The notes under the pieces are model-generated. The model was not told the DNA's origin. It ran no database searches and worked only from the letters and a program-made list of their open reading frames with translations. Of a stretch of DNA of 64,000 nt, positions 9,249-19,646 are shown in pieces; the stretch's first letter is position 1, and each line of letters starts with the position of its first letter. This stretch comes from Pantoea sp. RIT-PI-b (GTDB taxonomy: Bacteria > Pseudomonadota > Gammaproteobacteria > Enterobacterales > Enterobacteriaceae): positions 1-64,000 of the forward strand of contig NZ_LGIS01000013.1 in NCBI RefSeq assembly GCF_001187905.1, written 5' to 3'. The translations under genes were made by a program, and so were the position numbers.

Positions 9249-9480
9249 CGTTATCCTCCAGCGACATGTCGCGGAACAGCACGCGCACCATCAGCCAGCA
9301 CAACACAATAAACAGCAGCGGCGCGAACACACACGAAAGCTCAAACCAGCGTGGTAAGCCAAACAAGCCGATCTCATTGCCGCCCAGCCAGGCAGAAAGT
9401 CCCCATACGGCGAGGTAGGCCAGCGTCAGATAAAATGACCAACGCGCCTCTTTGTTTGCTTGCAAAAAACGCCAATCCAT
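9238..9480 (-). CDS. yhdT: Small membrane protein YhdT (DUF997)
   Basis: 80-aa protein with two hydrophobic segments (about 15-33 and 46-66), orthologue of E. coli YhdT. Its function is not known. It is often found with PanF; here its 3' end overlaps the panF start by 11 nt, which suggests translational coupling and possibly a helper role for the symporter. That role is inferred from context only. Confidence 0.88.
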   Translation of the reverse strand: MDWRFLQANKEARWSFYLTLAYLAVWGLSAWLGGNEIGLFGLPRWFELSCVFAPLLFIVLCWLMVRVLFRDMSLEDNDGL

Positions 9481-9504
9481 TATGTAACCTCAAAGGCAAC
9501 AAAA

Positions 9505-9531
9505 ATGAAAAAGGCCGGAGTTAACCGGCCT
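9505..9531 (-). terminator. aroQ-accBC operon terminator
   Basis: Stem AGGCCGG / CCGGCCT with a 6-nt loop. On the minus strand it is followed by TTTTTCATTTTT. It lies about 20 nt past accC and separates the acc transcript from yhdT-panF-prmA. Confidence 0.88.
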
Positions 9532-9552
9532 CTGTTTTGCTCTGCGCTGCAA

Positions 9553-10902
9553 TTACTTCTCTTGCAGGCCGAGTTTCTTCTCCAGATAGTGGATGTTAGT
9601 CCCACCTTGCTGGAAGTTTTCGTCGGACATGATTTTCATCTGCAGCTCAATGTTGGTCTTGATGCCATCGATGATCAGTTCCGCCAGCGCATTCTTCATG
9701 CGCGAGATTGCCACGTCACGATTTTCACCATAGGTAATCAGCTTACCAATCATGGAATCGTAGTACGGTGGCACGCTGTAACCGGCATAGATATGCGATT
9801 CCCAACGCACGCCAAAACCGCCTGGCGCGTGGAAACGAGTGATCTTGCCCGGGCTTGGCAGGAAGGTGTTAGGATCTTCGGCGTTGATACGGCATTCCAC
9901 CGCATGACCGCGAATAATCACGTCTTCCTGTTTAATTGACAGCGGCTGACCAGCAGCGATGCGCAACTGCTCTTTGATTAGATCCACGCCGGTGATCATC
10001 TCGGTTACCGGATGCTCAACCTGAATACGGGTGTTCATCTCGATGAAGTAGAACTCACCGTTTTCGTACAGGAACTCGAAGGTACCCGCACCGCGATAGC
10101 CAATGTCGATACAGGCTTTGGAGCAGCGCTCGCCGATGTAGCGACGCAGTTCCGGCGTGATGCCTGGCGCTGGTGCTTCTTCGACAACTTTCTGGTGACG
10201 TCGCTGCATAGAGCAGTCACGTTCGGCCAGATAGATGGCGTTACCCTGGCCATCGGCCAGTACCTGAATCTCGATGTGGCGTGGGTTCTCGAGGTATTTC
10301 TCCATGTACACCATGTCGTTGTTGAAAGCCGCTTTGGCTTCCGCTTTCGTCATGTTGATGGATTGCTCAAGATCCTTGTCGCTGCGCACGACGCGCATAC
10401 CGCGACCGCCGCCGCCGCCGGAGGCTTTAATGATCACCGGATAACCGATGCGCTTGGCGAAGGCACGGTTTTTTTCCATGTCGTCGGTCAGCGAGCCGTC
10501 AGAGCCTGGTACGGTTGGCACGCCGGCTTTCTTCATGGCGGTGATAGCTGACACTTTGTCGCCCATCAGGCGAATGGTGTCGGCTTTCGGGCCGATGAAG
10601 ATAAAGCCTGAGCGCTCAACCTGCTCGGCGAAATCGGCGTTCTCAGAGAGGAAGCCGTAACCCGGGTGGATGGCAACCGCGCCGGTAATTTCGGCGGCGG
10701 AAATCAGTGCCGGGATGTTCAGATAGCTTTTGACCGAAGGTGGCGGGCCGATGCAGACAGTTTCGTCCGCCAGCAGCACGTGCTTCAGGTCACGGTCCGC
10801 GGTGGAGTGCACAGCAACAGTCTTGATACCCAGCTCTTTACAGGCACGCAGAATGCGCAGCGCGATCTCACCACGGTTAGCAATGACAATTTTATCCAGC
10901 AT
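9553..10902 (-). CDS. accC: Acetyl-CoA carboxylase, biotin carboxylase subunit
   Basis: 449-aa ATP-grasp enzyme that carboxylates the biotin carried by AccB, the first half-reaction of acetyl-CoA carboxylase and the entry to fatty acid synthesis. Length is the same as the E. coli enzyme. N-terminal domain [13 protein letters not shown], glycine-rich ATP loop [10 protein letters not shown] (about 163-172), catalytic segments [10 protein letters not shown] (around 238), [16 protein letters not shown] (around 288-296) and the C-terminal biotin carboxylase domain. It follows accB after 11 nt and is followed by a strong terminator. Confidence 0.98.
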   Translation of the reverse strand: MLDKIVIANRGEIALRILRACKELGIKTVAVHSTADRDLKHVLLADETVCIGPPPSVKSYLNIPALISAAEITGAVAIHPGYGFLSENADFAEQVERSGFIFIGPKADTIRLMGDKVSAITAMKKAGVPTVPGSDGSLTDDMEKNRAFAKRIGYPVIIKASGGGGGRGMRVVRSDKDLEQSINMTKAEAKAAFNNDMVYMEKYLENPRHIEIQVLADGQGNAIYLAERDCSMQRRHQKVVEEAPAPGITPELRRYIGERCSKACIDIGYRGAGTFEFLYENGEFYFIEMNTRIQVEHPVTEMITGVDLIKEQLRIAAGQPLSIKQEDVIIRGHAVECRINAEDPNTFLPSPGKITRFHAPGGFGVRWESHIYAGYSVPPYYDSMIGKLITYGENRDVAISRMKNALAELIIDGIKTNIELQMKIMSDENFQQGGTNIHYLEKKLGLQEK

Positions 10903-10913
10903 GCTTCGCCTCG

Positions 10914-11381
10914 TTATTCGATGATGACCAGCGGCTCGTCAAATTCAACCGGTTGGCCGCTTTCGACCAGGATTGCCTTCACAACGCCGGATTTGTCGGC
11001 TTCGATCTGGTTCATCATTTTCATCGCTTCAACGATGCACAGCGTGTCGCCGGCGTTCACTTTCTGGCCGACTTCAATGAAGGCTTTCGCGTCCGGGCTT
11101 GGGGTGCGATAGAAGGTGCCAACCATCGGTGAACGCACGATGTGGCCACTGATTTCTGGTTTTGCGGCTTCTGCTGCAACCGGTGCCGCAGGAGCAACGG
11201 CGGTCGCCAGCGCAGGCTGCTGCATCATTGGTGCAGCGTACGCCTGCTGCATCATCGGGTAGCCGGCATTTGCAGGTGAACGGCTGATACGAACGGACTC
11301 TTCGCCCTCGGAGATTTCCAGCTCGGAGATGCCAGACTCTTCAACCAGTTCGATCAGTTTCTTAATTTTACGAATATCCAT
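10914..11381 (-). CDS. accB: Biotin carboxyl carrier protein of acetyl-CoA carboxylase
   Basis: 155-aa carrier that shuttles carboxybiotin between AccC and the AccAD carboxyltransferase. N-terminal dimerisation/AccC-binding helix ([16 protein letters not shown]), a flexible Ala/Pro-rich linker (about 45-75) and a C-terminal biotinyl domain with the biotin-accepting lysine K121 in VEAMKMMNQ. The E. coli N-terminal half represses its own operon. Here aroQ ends only 21 nt upstream, so accB may depend on an aroQ-proximal promoter instead of a long private leader. Confidence 0.98.
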   Translation of the reverse strand: MDIRKIKKLIELVEESGISELEISEGEESVRISRSPANAGYPMMQQAYAAPMMQQPALATAVAPAAPVAAEAAKPEISGHIVRSPMVGTFYRTPSPDAKAFIEVGQKVNAGDTLCIVEAMKMMNQIEADKSGVVKAILVESGQPVEFDEPLVIIE

Positions 11382-11402
11382 GAGTGTGGTTCCGTACTCT
11401 GT

Positions 11403-11855
11403 TTAATTGGAATGTGACAGGCGTTTTACTGCCGTTTGTAAAGCCCAAGAGTATCCATCAGCGCCAAGTCCACAGATGACGCCGGCAGATACATCGGAAA
11501 GATAGGAGTGATGTCGGAACGGCTCGCGTGCATGCACATTTGAGAGATGCACCTCTATAAAAGGAATGCTAACCGCCAACAGGGCATCACGCAGTGCAAC
11601 GCTGGTATGCGTGAACGCAGCAGGATTGATGATGATGTAATCCACATTGCCGCGGGCTTCGTGAATACGGTCAATCAACTGAAACTCTGCGTTCGATTGC
11701 AAATGACTCAATTTCACATGGTGCTGATCGGCCTGTTGCGTCAGATCGCCGACGATTTGCGCCAGCGTGGTGTGACCATATTTATCAGGCTCGCGCGTTC
11801 CCAGTAAATTCAGATTGGGACCGTTCAAAAGCAGTATGTGAAATTTGTGCGCCAT
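11403..11855 (-). CDS. aroQ: 3-Dehydroquinate dehydratase, type II
   Basis: 150-aa enzyme of the shikimate pathway (3-dehydroquinate to 3-dehydroshikimate). Signature [17 protein letters not shown] (11-27) with catalytic arginine (21) and tyrosine (26), the SN-x-E segment (about 54-57) and histidine in [17 protein letters not shown] (about 103). Length is typical. E. coli uses an unrelated type I enzyme (AroD) and lacks this gene; many other Enterobacterales carry it next to accBC. Start chosen at MAHKFHIL, with AGGAGATAG upstream. Whether an aroD also exists lies outside the window. Confidence 0.96.
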   Translation of the reverse strand: MAHKFHILLLNGPNLNLLGTREPDKYGHTTLAQIVGDLTQQADQHHVKLSHLQSNAEFQLIDRIHEARGNVDYIIINPAAFTHTSVALRDALLAVSIPFIEVHLSNVHAREPFRHHSYLSDVSAGVICGLGADGYSWALQTAVKRLSHSN

Positions 11856-12027
11856 CTTGCTGCTATCTCCTGCAATCAGTAAGGCATCGCGTAAAATACC
11901 GCGGCGTCTTGCATTTGTCACCCTTGCGGATGAAAAAGAAGACGTGGCTTGCAATAAAGCCGGGCATTATATCCGTTTCGTCGCCATTCGCAGCAAAATA
12001 CTGGTCTTATCTGCGAAGTTGATCGGA

Positions 12028-12045
12028 TGTGGCCCGAAGGCCACA
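12028..12045. promoter_or_regulatory. Hairpin between msrQ and aroQ
   Basis: Perfect stem TGTGGCC / GGCCACA with a CGAA loop, 40 nt past the msrQ stop. CGTTTT follows on the plus strand but no plus-strand gene precedes it. On the minus strand there is no T-run. It may be a weak terminator for msrPQ or an mRNA 5' structure of aroQ. Confidence 0.35.
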
Positions 12046-12087
12046 CGTTTTAACAGATCTCGCGGGAGGAACACAACCTTGCGGGGA

Positions 12088-12690
12088 TTATCTCTGCAGA
12101 AGTTTACGCAACTTATTGTAACGGCACGCTAACAGCCCAATCGCCAGTACTGCGTAGATCACGGGCTGCGGTGACAGCACTTTCACTGACCATAAATAGT
12201 GAATTGGCGCGAGGATCGCCACAAGATAGATGCCATTGTGCAGCGTTTGCCAGCGACGGCCCAGTTTGCGCTGCATACGCTGGAATGAGGTGATGGCGAG
12301 GGCGCAAAGAGTGATCCAGCTGATCATTCCCAGTAACAGATAAGGACGCGAAATGATCTCACTGCCCAGTAAACCGAGATGATCGTAACCTAGCTCCAGC
12401 AGATAATAGCTGGTGAGATGCAAGCTCGCCCAGGCGAAACACCACACGCCGAGCAGGCGGCGGGTACGAATCAGCAGCGGATGTTTAAGATAGCGGGTCA
12501 GCGGAGTGACCAGCAGCGTGGCTAAAAGCAACTTTAGCGCCATTCTGCCGGTAAAATGCTGGATATCTTTCGCCGGATCGGCGCTGAGCCAGCCCTGGCT
12601 CGCCGCCATAAAGAGATAGACGAACGGCAGGAAAGCCGCCAGATGCAGCACGACTTTTAGGCCGGTGATGTGGCGTAAAGAGAGGCGCAC
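12088..12690 (-). CDS. msrQ: MsrPQ heme-binding membrane subunit
   Basis: 200-aa inner-membrane b-type cytochrome (YedZ family, ferric-reductase-like fold) that passes electrons from the quinone pool and flavin to periplasmic MsrP for repair of oxidised methionines. About six hydrophobic helices, with histidines in helices near residues 84-96 (WASLHL) and 151-164 that match the heme ligands of the family. The start is GTG, placed immediately after the msrP stop codon (stop TGA, then GTG), so translation should be coupled. Confidence 0.94.
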   Translation of the reverse strand: MRLSLRHITGLKVVLHLAAFLPFVYLFMAASQGWLSADPAKDIQHFTGRMALKLLLATLLVTPLTRYLKHPLLIRTRRLLGVWCFAWASLHLTSYYLLELGYDHLGLLGSEIISRPYLLLGMISWITLCALAITSFQRMQRKLGRRWQTLHNGIYLVAILAPIHYLWSVKVLSPQPVIYAVLAIGLLACRYNKLRKLLQR

Positions 12691-13695
12691 TCAATAGTTC
12701 TCCCGTAAATCCAGGCCACGATACAGTGAAGCCACTTCTTTAGCGTAGCCATTAAACAGCAGCGTAGGTTGGCGATCCACCTTAAGAATGCCGCCCGCAC
12801 CGATGAAACGTTCGGTGGCCTGTGACCAACGCGGATGATTCACATGTGGGTTCACGTTGGCGTAGAAGCCATACTCATTGGCGGCGATCTGGCTCCAGGT
12901 GGTTGGCGGGCGATCGTGCGTCAGGGTGATCTTCACAATCGATTTAATGCCTTTAAAGCCGTATTTCCACGGCACCGTCAGGCGAATGGGCGCGCCATTC
13001 TGGGGTGGCAGCGCTTTGCCATACACGCCGGTGCTCAGCAGCGTCAGCGGATGCATCGCTTCATCAAGGCGCAAACCTTCAACGTAGGGATAATCCAGCC
13101 CACCGCCGATAAAGCGATCTTTCTGACCCGGCATTTGGTCTGGCGCGTACAGCGTTTCGAATGCGACATAGCGCGCATTGCTGGTGGGTTCCACCAGCTT
13201 CAGTAGCTTGTTCAGTTCAAAACCAACCCATGGAATGACCATCGACCAGGCTTCGACACAGCGCATGCGATAAATGCGCTGTTCCATCGCAAAACGCTTG
13301 AAGATGTCATCCATATCCAGCGTCATTGGTTTGGCGACTTCACCCTCAATGCGCAACTGCCATGGATCGGTTTTCAGCGTTCCGGCGTTGGCAGCAGGAT
13401 CGGCTTTATCCAGACCAAATTCATAGAAGTTGTTGTAGCCGGAAACCTTATCAAAGGGCGTAAGCGGCAAATCCGCCTGCCATTCGGCCGGTTTAGTAAA
13501 ATCTAACTCTCTACCTGCAGGCGCGGGCGGGCGGTTATTGCCTTTAAACCAGCTCAGTACATCGGCCTGCGCCGTTCCCGGCAAGCTGGCTGCGGCTGCG
13601 CCTAATCCTAACGCTTTCAACACCTGGCGGCGGCGCATATTAAAGACGCTTTCTGGCGTGACGTCGGCTTCTGTCAGCAAGTGCTTCAGGTTCAT
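12691..13695 (-). CDS. msrP: Periplasmic methionine sulfoxide reductase, molybdenum subunit
   Basis: 334-aa molybdopterin enzyme (YedY) that reduces protein-bound methionine sulfoxide in the periplasm. Tat signal peptide with RRRQVLK (21-27) followed by a short hydrophobic stretch and an AQA cleavage site near 44. The molybdenum-ligating cysteine is C146 in [10 protein letters not shown]. Length equals E. coli MsrP. The start at MNLKHLL was chosen because AGGAGC lies 6-7 nt upstream; the longer frame adds 14 unconserved residues. In E. coli, msrPQ sits elsewhere under HprSR control; no such regulator genes are here. Confidence 0.97.
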   Translation of the reverse strand: MNLKHLLTEADVTPESVFNMRRRQVLKALGLGAAAASLPGTAQADVLSWFKGNNRPPAPAGRELDFTKPAEWQADLPLTPFDKVSGYNNFYEFGLDKADPAANAGTLKTDPWQLRIEGEVAKPMTLDMDDIFKRFAMEQRIYRMRCVEAWSMVIPWVGFELNKLLKLVEPTSNARYVAFETLYAPDQMPGQKDRFIGGGLDYPYVEGLRLDEAMHPLTLLSTGVYGKALPPQNGAPIRLTVPWKYGFKGIKSIVKITLTHDRPPTTWSQIAANEYGFYANVNPHVNHPRWSQATERFIGAGGILKVDRQPTLLFNGYAKEVASLYRGLDLRENY

Positions 13696-14019
13696 GACGT
13701 GCTCCTGTAAATAGTAAATTAGCGTTAGCATGCGCAACTTCAGCTTCGGGCGCGAACCTGGCGGAAAAAATGTGAAATTTCCTGGCCAAATCCTCCTTTT
13801 GAGAATAGGACGAAAAAGCCCACGTCAAAGTCGGGCGATCATCGTTTGACGCTATACTCGCGCCGTAGCGCTTATTAAGTTTTGCAGGGTGCGATTTTGA
13901 TGTCAGTCTGGCGCTGAATCACACCATGATATGTGCTATTTTGCTCAGGTTTGCGCCAATGCTAAAACTGGCGTCGACGGATTAACACCGTTCATAACCG
14001 CAGTGATGCAGGCACAGGG
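13696..14019. other. Divergent intergenic region msrP/csrD
   Basis: 324 nt between divergent genes, so it must hold promoters for both. TTGACG occurs on both strands, but I could not pair it convincingly with a -10 element. No repeat or small gene seen. Confidence 0.5.
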
Positions 14020-15966
14020 ATGCGATTAACAACTAAATTTTCTGCGTTTATTACCTTTTTAAGCTTACTGGCAATGTTATTAATGCTGGTTGGCTGCGTT
14101 TTTAGTTTTATCTGGCTGTCGCAGCAGCGGGTGGAAACACGGATGCAAACGCTGGCAACCGAAGTGGATAAAGCGCTTGCTACACAATCGCCGCAGGAGA
14201 TGACGCAGTGGCTGACGCGCATGATGCCCGTGGTCAACGCCGAACAAATGCAATTGATCAACGGCGATACGGTAGTGTTCAGTTTAGCCCGCCACGAAAA
14301 TCCAATGTTAGAAGATGAGCCCAATCGCTTCGTTCAGTTCGATTTGCCGCTGACGCACTCGCCAGGGCTTGAGCTGCGCGTAGTGGTACTCGATCCCGCT
14401 AAAACCTGGTTTCGTTCCTTTACGGGGGCTTATACGCTGATCGTGCTGCTCACCGTCGTGGCCATCATGTCTGCGCTGCTGGTGATGACCCATCGCTGGC
14501 TTAATCGCCGCTGGCAGAATATGGAACTGCTAGAAGCGCGTGCCGATCGTATTTTGGCGGGTGAACGCGTTCCGCGCAGCGACAATGCCGCTGAGTGGCC
14601 GCCAAAAGCCAGCCGCGCAATCGATACGCTGCTGGGAGATTTACGCGAAGCGGGTGAGCAGCGTTTACGCATCGATACCTTAATTCGTGCCTTTGCCGCC
14701 CAGGATTCACGCACCGGTCTGAATAATCGCTTGTTCTTCGATAACCAGCTCGCGACGTTGCTGGAGGATCAGGAGGATGTCGGTACGCACGGCGTAGTCA
14801 TGATGGTGCGTCTACCCGATCTCGACACGCTGCACGAAACGCTCGGTCCGACACTGGTGGAAGAGTATCTGTTTGACCTGATTAATATGTTATCGACCTT
14901 TGTGCTGCGCTATCCGGGTGCTTTGCTGGCGCGTTATTTCCGCAGTGATTTCGCTGTACTGCTACCGCACCGCACCTTAAAAGAAGCCAACAGCATTGCC
15001 GATCAGTTGATTAATGCCGTCGATTCGCTGCCGCCAATGCGCATGGTCGATCGCGATGACCTGATTCACATCGGCATCAGCGCATGGCGCAGCGGACAAA
15101 GCGTGTCGCAGGTGATGGAAAATGTCGAGATGGCAACGCGCCGCGCAGCTTTGCAGGGCGGCAATAGCTGGTCGGTTGGCGAAGGTAATACGCTCGATAT
15201 GGGACGTGGCAGCGTGCGCTGGCGTACATTGCTCGAGAATACCCTGAACCGCGGCGGCCCGCGTTTGTACCAAAAACCGGCGGTGCTGCTGGATGGGAAA
15301 GTCCATCATCGTGAAGTTCTGGCGCGGGTGTTCGATGGCGATAAAGAAGTGGTTTCGGCGGAATTCATGCCCTTAGTGTTACAGCTTGGCATGACGGATA
15401 GCTGGGATCGCCAGCTTGTTACACGTATCGCCGCGCTGTCTGAAGTGTGGCCGGATGAAACGCTGGCACTACCGGTGAATATTGATTCCCTGCTGCAGCG
15501 GCCCTTCCAGCGTTGGCTGCAGAAACTGCTGCTGCAGTGCAGCAAATCGCAAAGAAAACGTTTTTTATTTGAACTTGCTGAGGCTGACGTTTGTCAACAC
15601 CTCAACCGTTTAGAGCCGGTTTTCCATATGTTAACCACATTTGGCTGCCGCATTGCGGTGGATCAGGCGGGTTTGACGGTGGTGAGCAGCGCTTACATCA
15701 AGCAATTCACGATTGAGGTGATCAAGCTTGCGCCGGGTTTAGTGCGAAATATTGAACGACGTACTGAAAATCAGCTGTTTGTGCAGAGTTTGCTGGAAGT
15801 ATGTAAATCGTCCTCGACGCAGGTTTTTGCCGCGGGCGTGCGCACACGCGCAGAGTGGCAAACGCTGTCGGGATTGGGTGTTTCGGGCGGGCAGGGCGAT
15901 TTCTTTGCGCCATCGTTGCCGGTCAATAGTAATGTGAAGAAACACTCACAACGTTATCGAATTTAA
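14020..15966 (+). CDS. csrD: RNase E specificity factor CsrD
   Basis: 648-aa inner-membrane regulator that directs RNase E decay of the sRNAs CsrB and CsrC, so controlling CsrA activity. Two transmembrane segments (about 10-34 and 136-158) flank a periplasmic region, followed by a HAMP-like helix, a degenerate GGDEF domain with FRSDF (307-311) in place of GGDEF, and a degenerate EAL domain with EVL (432-434) in place of EAL. These substitutions fit the family: CsrD neither makes nor degrades cyclic di-GMP. It precedes mreB, as in E. coli. Confidence 0.96.
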   Translation: MRLTTKFSAFITFLSLLAMLLMLVGCVFSFIWLSQQRVETRMQTLATEVDKALATQSPQEMTQWLTRMMPVVNAEQMQLINGDTVVFSLARHENPMLEDEPNRFVQFDLPLTHSPGLELRVVVLDPAKTWFRSFTGAYTLIVLLTVVAIMSALLVMTHRWLNRRWQNMELLEARADRILAGERVPRSDNAAEWPPKASRAIDTLLGDLREAGEQRLRIDTLIRAFAAQDSRTGLNNRLFFDNQLATLLEDQEDVGTHGVVMMVRLPDLDTLHETLGPTLVEEYLFDLINMLSTFVLRYPGALLARYFRSDFAVLLPHRTLKEANSIADQLINAVDSLPPMRMVDRDDLIHIGISAWRSGQSVSQVMENVEMATRRAALQGGNSWSVGEGNTLDMGRGSVRWRTLLENTLNRGGPRLYQKPAVLLDGKVHHREVLARVFDGDKEVVSAEFMPLVLQLGMTDSWDRQLVTRIAALSEVWPDETLALPVNIDSLLQRPFQRWLQKLLLQCSKSQRKRFLFELAEADVCQHLNRLEPVFHMLTTFGCRIAVDQAGLTVVSSAYIKQFTIEVIKLAPGLVRNIERRTENQLFVQSLLEVCKSSSTQVFAAGVRTRAEWQTLSGLGVSGGQGDFFAPSLPVNSNVKKHSQRYRI

Positions 15967-17318
<1,352 letters not shown>

Positions 17319-17384
17319 CTCCTCACCGGCTGAGGCCCTGGTCAAATTGCGCAGGGAATAGCGCCTATACCCAAAGTCATTCAA

Positions 17385-17456
17385 ACGCATCTGAAGTTTG
17401 AAGGACGAGGGATATATGCTGACGCTGGTGCTCCTGCGCACCACGGCGAGATGCGT
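17385..17456. repeat. Imperfect palindromic spacer between mreB and mreC
   Basis: Arms ACGCATCT (17385-17392) and AGATGCGT (17449-17456) enclose a spacer that is itself partly self-complementary. It sits in the 206-nt mreB-mreC gap. It could attenuate mreCD relative to mreB or be a worn repeat element. It does not align well with the four-copy repeat family found further right. Confidence 0.35.
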
Positions 17457-17524
17457 CCAGCCCTGGAGGCGTTGGCGATTTAGGCTAACGCTTCTTCCCT
17501 GATGTCGAGGAACACGCAGAATTT

Positions 17525-18559
17525 ATGAAGCCGATTTTTAGCAGGGGACCTTCCCTGCAGTTGCGCCTCTTTCTGGCAGTCATCGTAGCTATCGCGATTA
17601 TTATCGCTGATAGCCGCGTGAGCTCCTTTTCCCAGATCCGCAACTACCTGGACACGTCGGTCAGTCCATTTTACTTTTTGGCCAACGGCCCAAGACAGCT
17701 GCTTGATGGCGTTTCCGAAACGCTGGCATCACGTCAGCAGCTGGAGCTGGAAAATAAAGCACTGCGCCGTGAGCTCTTCCTGAAGAACAGCGACTTGCTG
17801 ATGCTGGGGCAATATAAGCAGGAAAACGCGCGTCTGCGTGAACTGCTCGGCTCGCCGCTGCGCCAGGATGAGCACAAGATGGTGACTCAGGTTATTTCAA
17901 CCGGAACCGATCCTTATACCGACCAGGTGGTTATCGATAAAGGCAGCGTAAACGGTGTTTACGAAGGTCAGCCGGTGATTAGCGATAAAGGTGTAGTAGG
18001 GCAGGTCGTTGCGGTCGGTCAGGTGACCAGCCGCGTCTTGTTGATTTGCGATGCCTCGCATGCGTTGCCAATTCAGGTTCTGCGTAATGATATTCGTGTG
18101 ATTGCGGCTGGCAACGGTTGTAGCGAAGATCTGCAGCTTGAGCATCTGCCGGGCAACACGGATATTCGCGTGGGCGATGTGCTGGTGACTTCCGGCCTTG
18201 GCGGACGTTTCCCGGAAGGTTATCCGGTCGGCGTGGTCTCCTCGGTTAAAGTCGATACACAGCGTGCTTACACGGTGATTCAGGCGCGTCCGGCTGCAGG
18301 TCTGCAGCGTCTGCGCTATTTGCTGCTGTTGTGGGGCGCGGATCGCAATGGCGAAACGCCGATGGCGCCAGATGAAGTACATCGCGTTGCCAATGAACGT
18401 CTGATGCAGATGATGCCGCAGGTTCTGCCGCCAGCAGGCGAAATGGGCCCGCCGGCACCGGACATGATGCAACCCGCGCAGCAAATGGGGCCCCCGCAGC
18501 CGGCTAACAGCAGTCGTTCGCAAGGGAATTCTGCGAACACACGCGGAGGCCAGCCTTGA
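17525..18559 (+). CDS. mreC: Rod shape-determining protein MreC
   Basis: 344-aa bitopic inner-membrane protein linking MreB filaments to periplasmic PBP2. Short cytoplasmic N-terminus, one transmembrane helix (about 16-32), a coiled coil (about 66-105), then the periplasmic beta-barrel domain with [15 protein letters not shown] and the [19 protein letters not shown] block. The C-terminus is a Pro/Met/Gln-rich, probably disordered tail (about 290-344), of the kind seen in enterobacterial MreC. Its stop codon overlaps the mreD start by 3 nt. Confidence 0.96.
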   Translation: MKPIFSRGPSLQLRLFLAVIVAIAIIIADSRVSSFSQIRNYLDTSVSPFYFLANGPRQLLDGVSETLASRQQLELENKALRRELFLKNSDLLMLGQYKQENARLRELLGSPLRQDEHKMVTQVISTGTDPYTDQVVIDKGSVNGVYEGQPVISDKGVVGQVVAVGQVTSRVLLICDASHALPIQVLRNDIRVIAAGNGCSEDLQLEHLPGNTDIRVGDVLVTSGLGGRFPEGYPVGVVSSVKVDTQRAYTVIQARPAAGLQRLRYLLLLWGADRNGETPMAPDEVHRVANERLMQMMPQVLPPAGEMGPPAPDMMQPAQQMGPPQPANSSRSQGNSANTRGGQP

Positions 18560-19044
18560 GTCGATATCGCAGCCAGGGCCGATGGGTTATCTGGCTGTCC
18601 TTTCTGATTGCCCTCATCCTGCAAATCATGCCCTGGCCGGAACAAATCTTTATGTTCCGGCCTTCATGGCTATTGCTGATCCTCATTTACTGGGTGCTGG
18701 CGCTACCGCATCGGGTGAATGTCGGCACGGGTTTCTTCCTGGGTGCGATTATGGATCTGGTGGCAGGTTCAACGCTGGGCGTGCGTGCTCTGGCGTTTAG
18801 CATCATCGCGTATCTGGTGGCCTTTAAATTTCAGTTATTCCGAAACTTAGCGTTGTGGCAGCAGGCATTAATGGTTATGGTGCTGTCCCTTGCGGTGGAT
18901 GTGATTGTTTTCTGGGCAGAATTCCTGGTGATCAACGTCTCTTTCCGGCCAGAGATCTTCTGGAGTAGCGTGGTCGACGGCATCCTTTGGCCCTGGCTAT
19001 TCTTATTGATGAGAAAGATTCGCCGTCAATTCGCTGTTCAGTAA
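18556..19044 (+). CDS. mreD: Rod shape-determining protein MreD
   Basis: 162-aa polytopic membrane protein of the elongasome that activates the PBP2-RodA complex together with MreC. Five or six hydrophobic helices cover almost the whole length. It aligns end to end with E. coli MreD ([16 protein letters not shown] at the start, [12 protein letters not shown] at the end). The start codon is TTG, overlapping the mreC stop codon (TTGA), so translation should depend on ribosomes finishing mreC and on a poor start, keeping MreD low. Confidence 0.95.
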   Translation: MSRYRSQGRWVIWLSFLIALILQIMPWPEQIFMFRPSWLLLILIYWVLALPHRVNVGTGFFLGAIMDLVAGSTLGVRALAFSIIAYLVAFKFQLFRNLALWQQALMVMVLSLAVDVIVFWAEFLVINVSFRPEIFWSSVVDGILWPWLFLLMRKIRRQFAVQ

Positions 19045-19052
19045 GGAATACT

Positions 19053-19646
19053 ATGATTAGCCTGTACCTCGCGTCTGGTTCACCGCGTCGCCGTGAGCTG
19101 TTAACGCAGCTTGGTCTGCAATTTGAACGCCTGATCACCCACGTAGAAGAGCAGCGTCAGCCAGAAGAAGCGGCTGAAGCCTACGTGCGTCGTCTGGCGT
19201 CTGATAAGGCGCGCGCGGGAGTCGCGGTAGCACCACAGGATCTGCCGGTTCTCGGTGCCGATACCATTGTGGTACTAAACGGTGAAGTACTGGAAAAACC
19301 GTGCGATGCCGCCCACGCCGCCGAGATGCTGAGCAAGCTGTCTGGACAAACTCATCAGGTGATGACCGCCGTGGCACTGGCCGATACGCAGCGCGAGCTG
19401 GATTGCCTGGTGACCACCGACGTGACATTCCGCAAGATGTCGGCGCAAGAAATTTCGCACTATATCGCCAGCGGCGAGCCGATGGATAAAGCCGGCGCGT
19501 ACGGAATTCAGGGCCTTGGCGGCAATTTTGTCCGCAAGATTAATGGAAGCTATCACGCTGTAGTGGGATTGCCGCTGGTTGAGACCGGCGAGCTGCTGAG
19601 TCATTTTCAGTCACTGCGCGCGTTAAGGGGACAAGATGACGGCTGA
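19053..19646 (+). CDS. maf: Nucleoside triphosphate pyrophosphatase YhdE (Maf family)
   Basis: 197-aa Maf-type pyrophosphatase; the E. coli enzyme YhdE hydrolyses dTTP and UTP and is linked to septum inhibition when overproduced. Conserved [12 protein letters not shown] (5-16), catalytic segment [18 protein letters not shown] and the [10 protein letters not shown] loop. Length equals E. coli YhdE. Start at MISLYLASG chosen by homology and by AAGGAA 7-8 nt upstream. It lies 8 nt after mreD and overlaps rng by 11 nt. Confidence 0.95.
   Translation: MISLYLASGSPRRRELLTQLGLQFERLITHVEEQRQPEEAAEAYVRRLASDKARAGVAVAPQDLPVLGADTIVVLNGEVLEKPCDAAHAAEMLSKLSGQTHQVMTAVALADTQRELDCLVTTDVTFRKMSAQEISHYIASGEPMDKAGAYGIQGLGGNFVRKINGSYHAVVGLPLVETGELLSHFQSLRALRGQDDG

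Noticed and set aside
12028..12050. Plus-strand rho-independent terminator between aroQ and msrQ
   Set aside because: The stem is followed by only CGTTTT and no plus-strand gene lies upstream, so it was listed only as a hairpin.
17340..17500. mreB-mreC spacer as a fifth copy of the four-copy palindromic repeat
   Set aside because: The start (TATACCCAAAGTCATT) recalls enterobacterial repeats, but the conserved core (AAGGCGGCAA, GCTTAC, AGTAAGTGAC) is missing.
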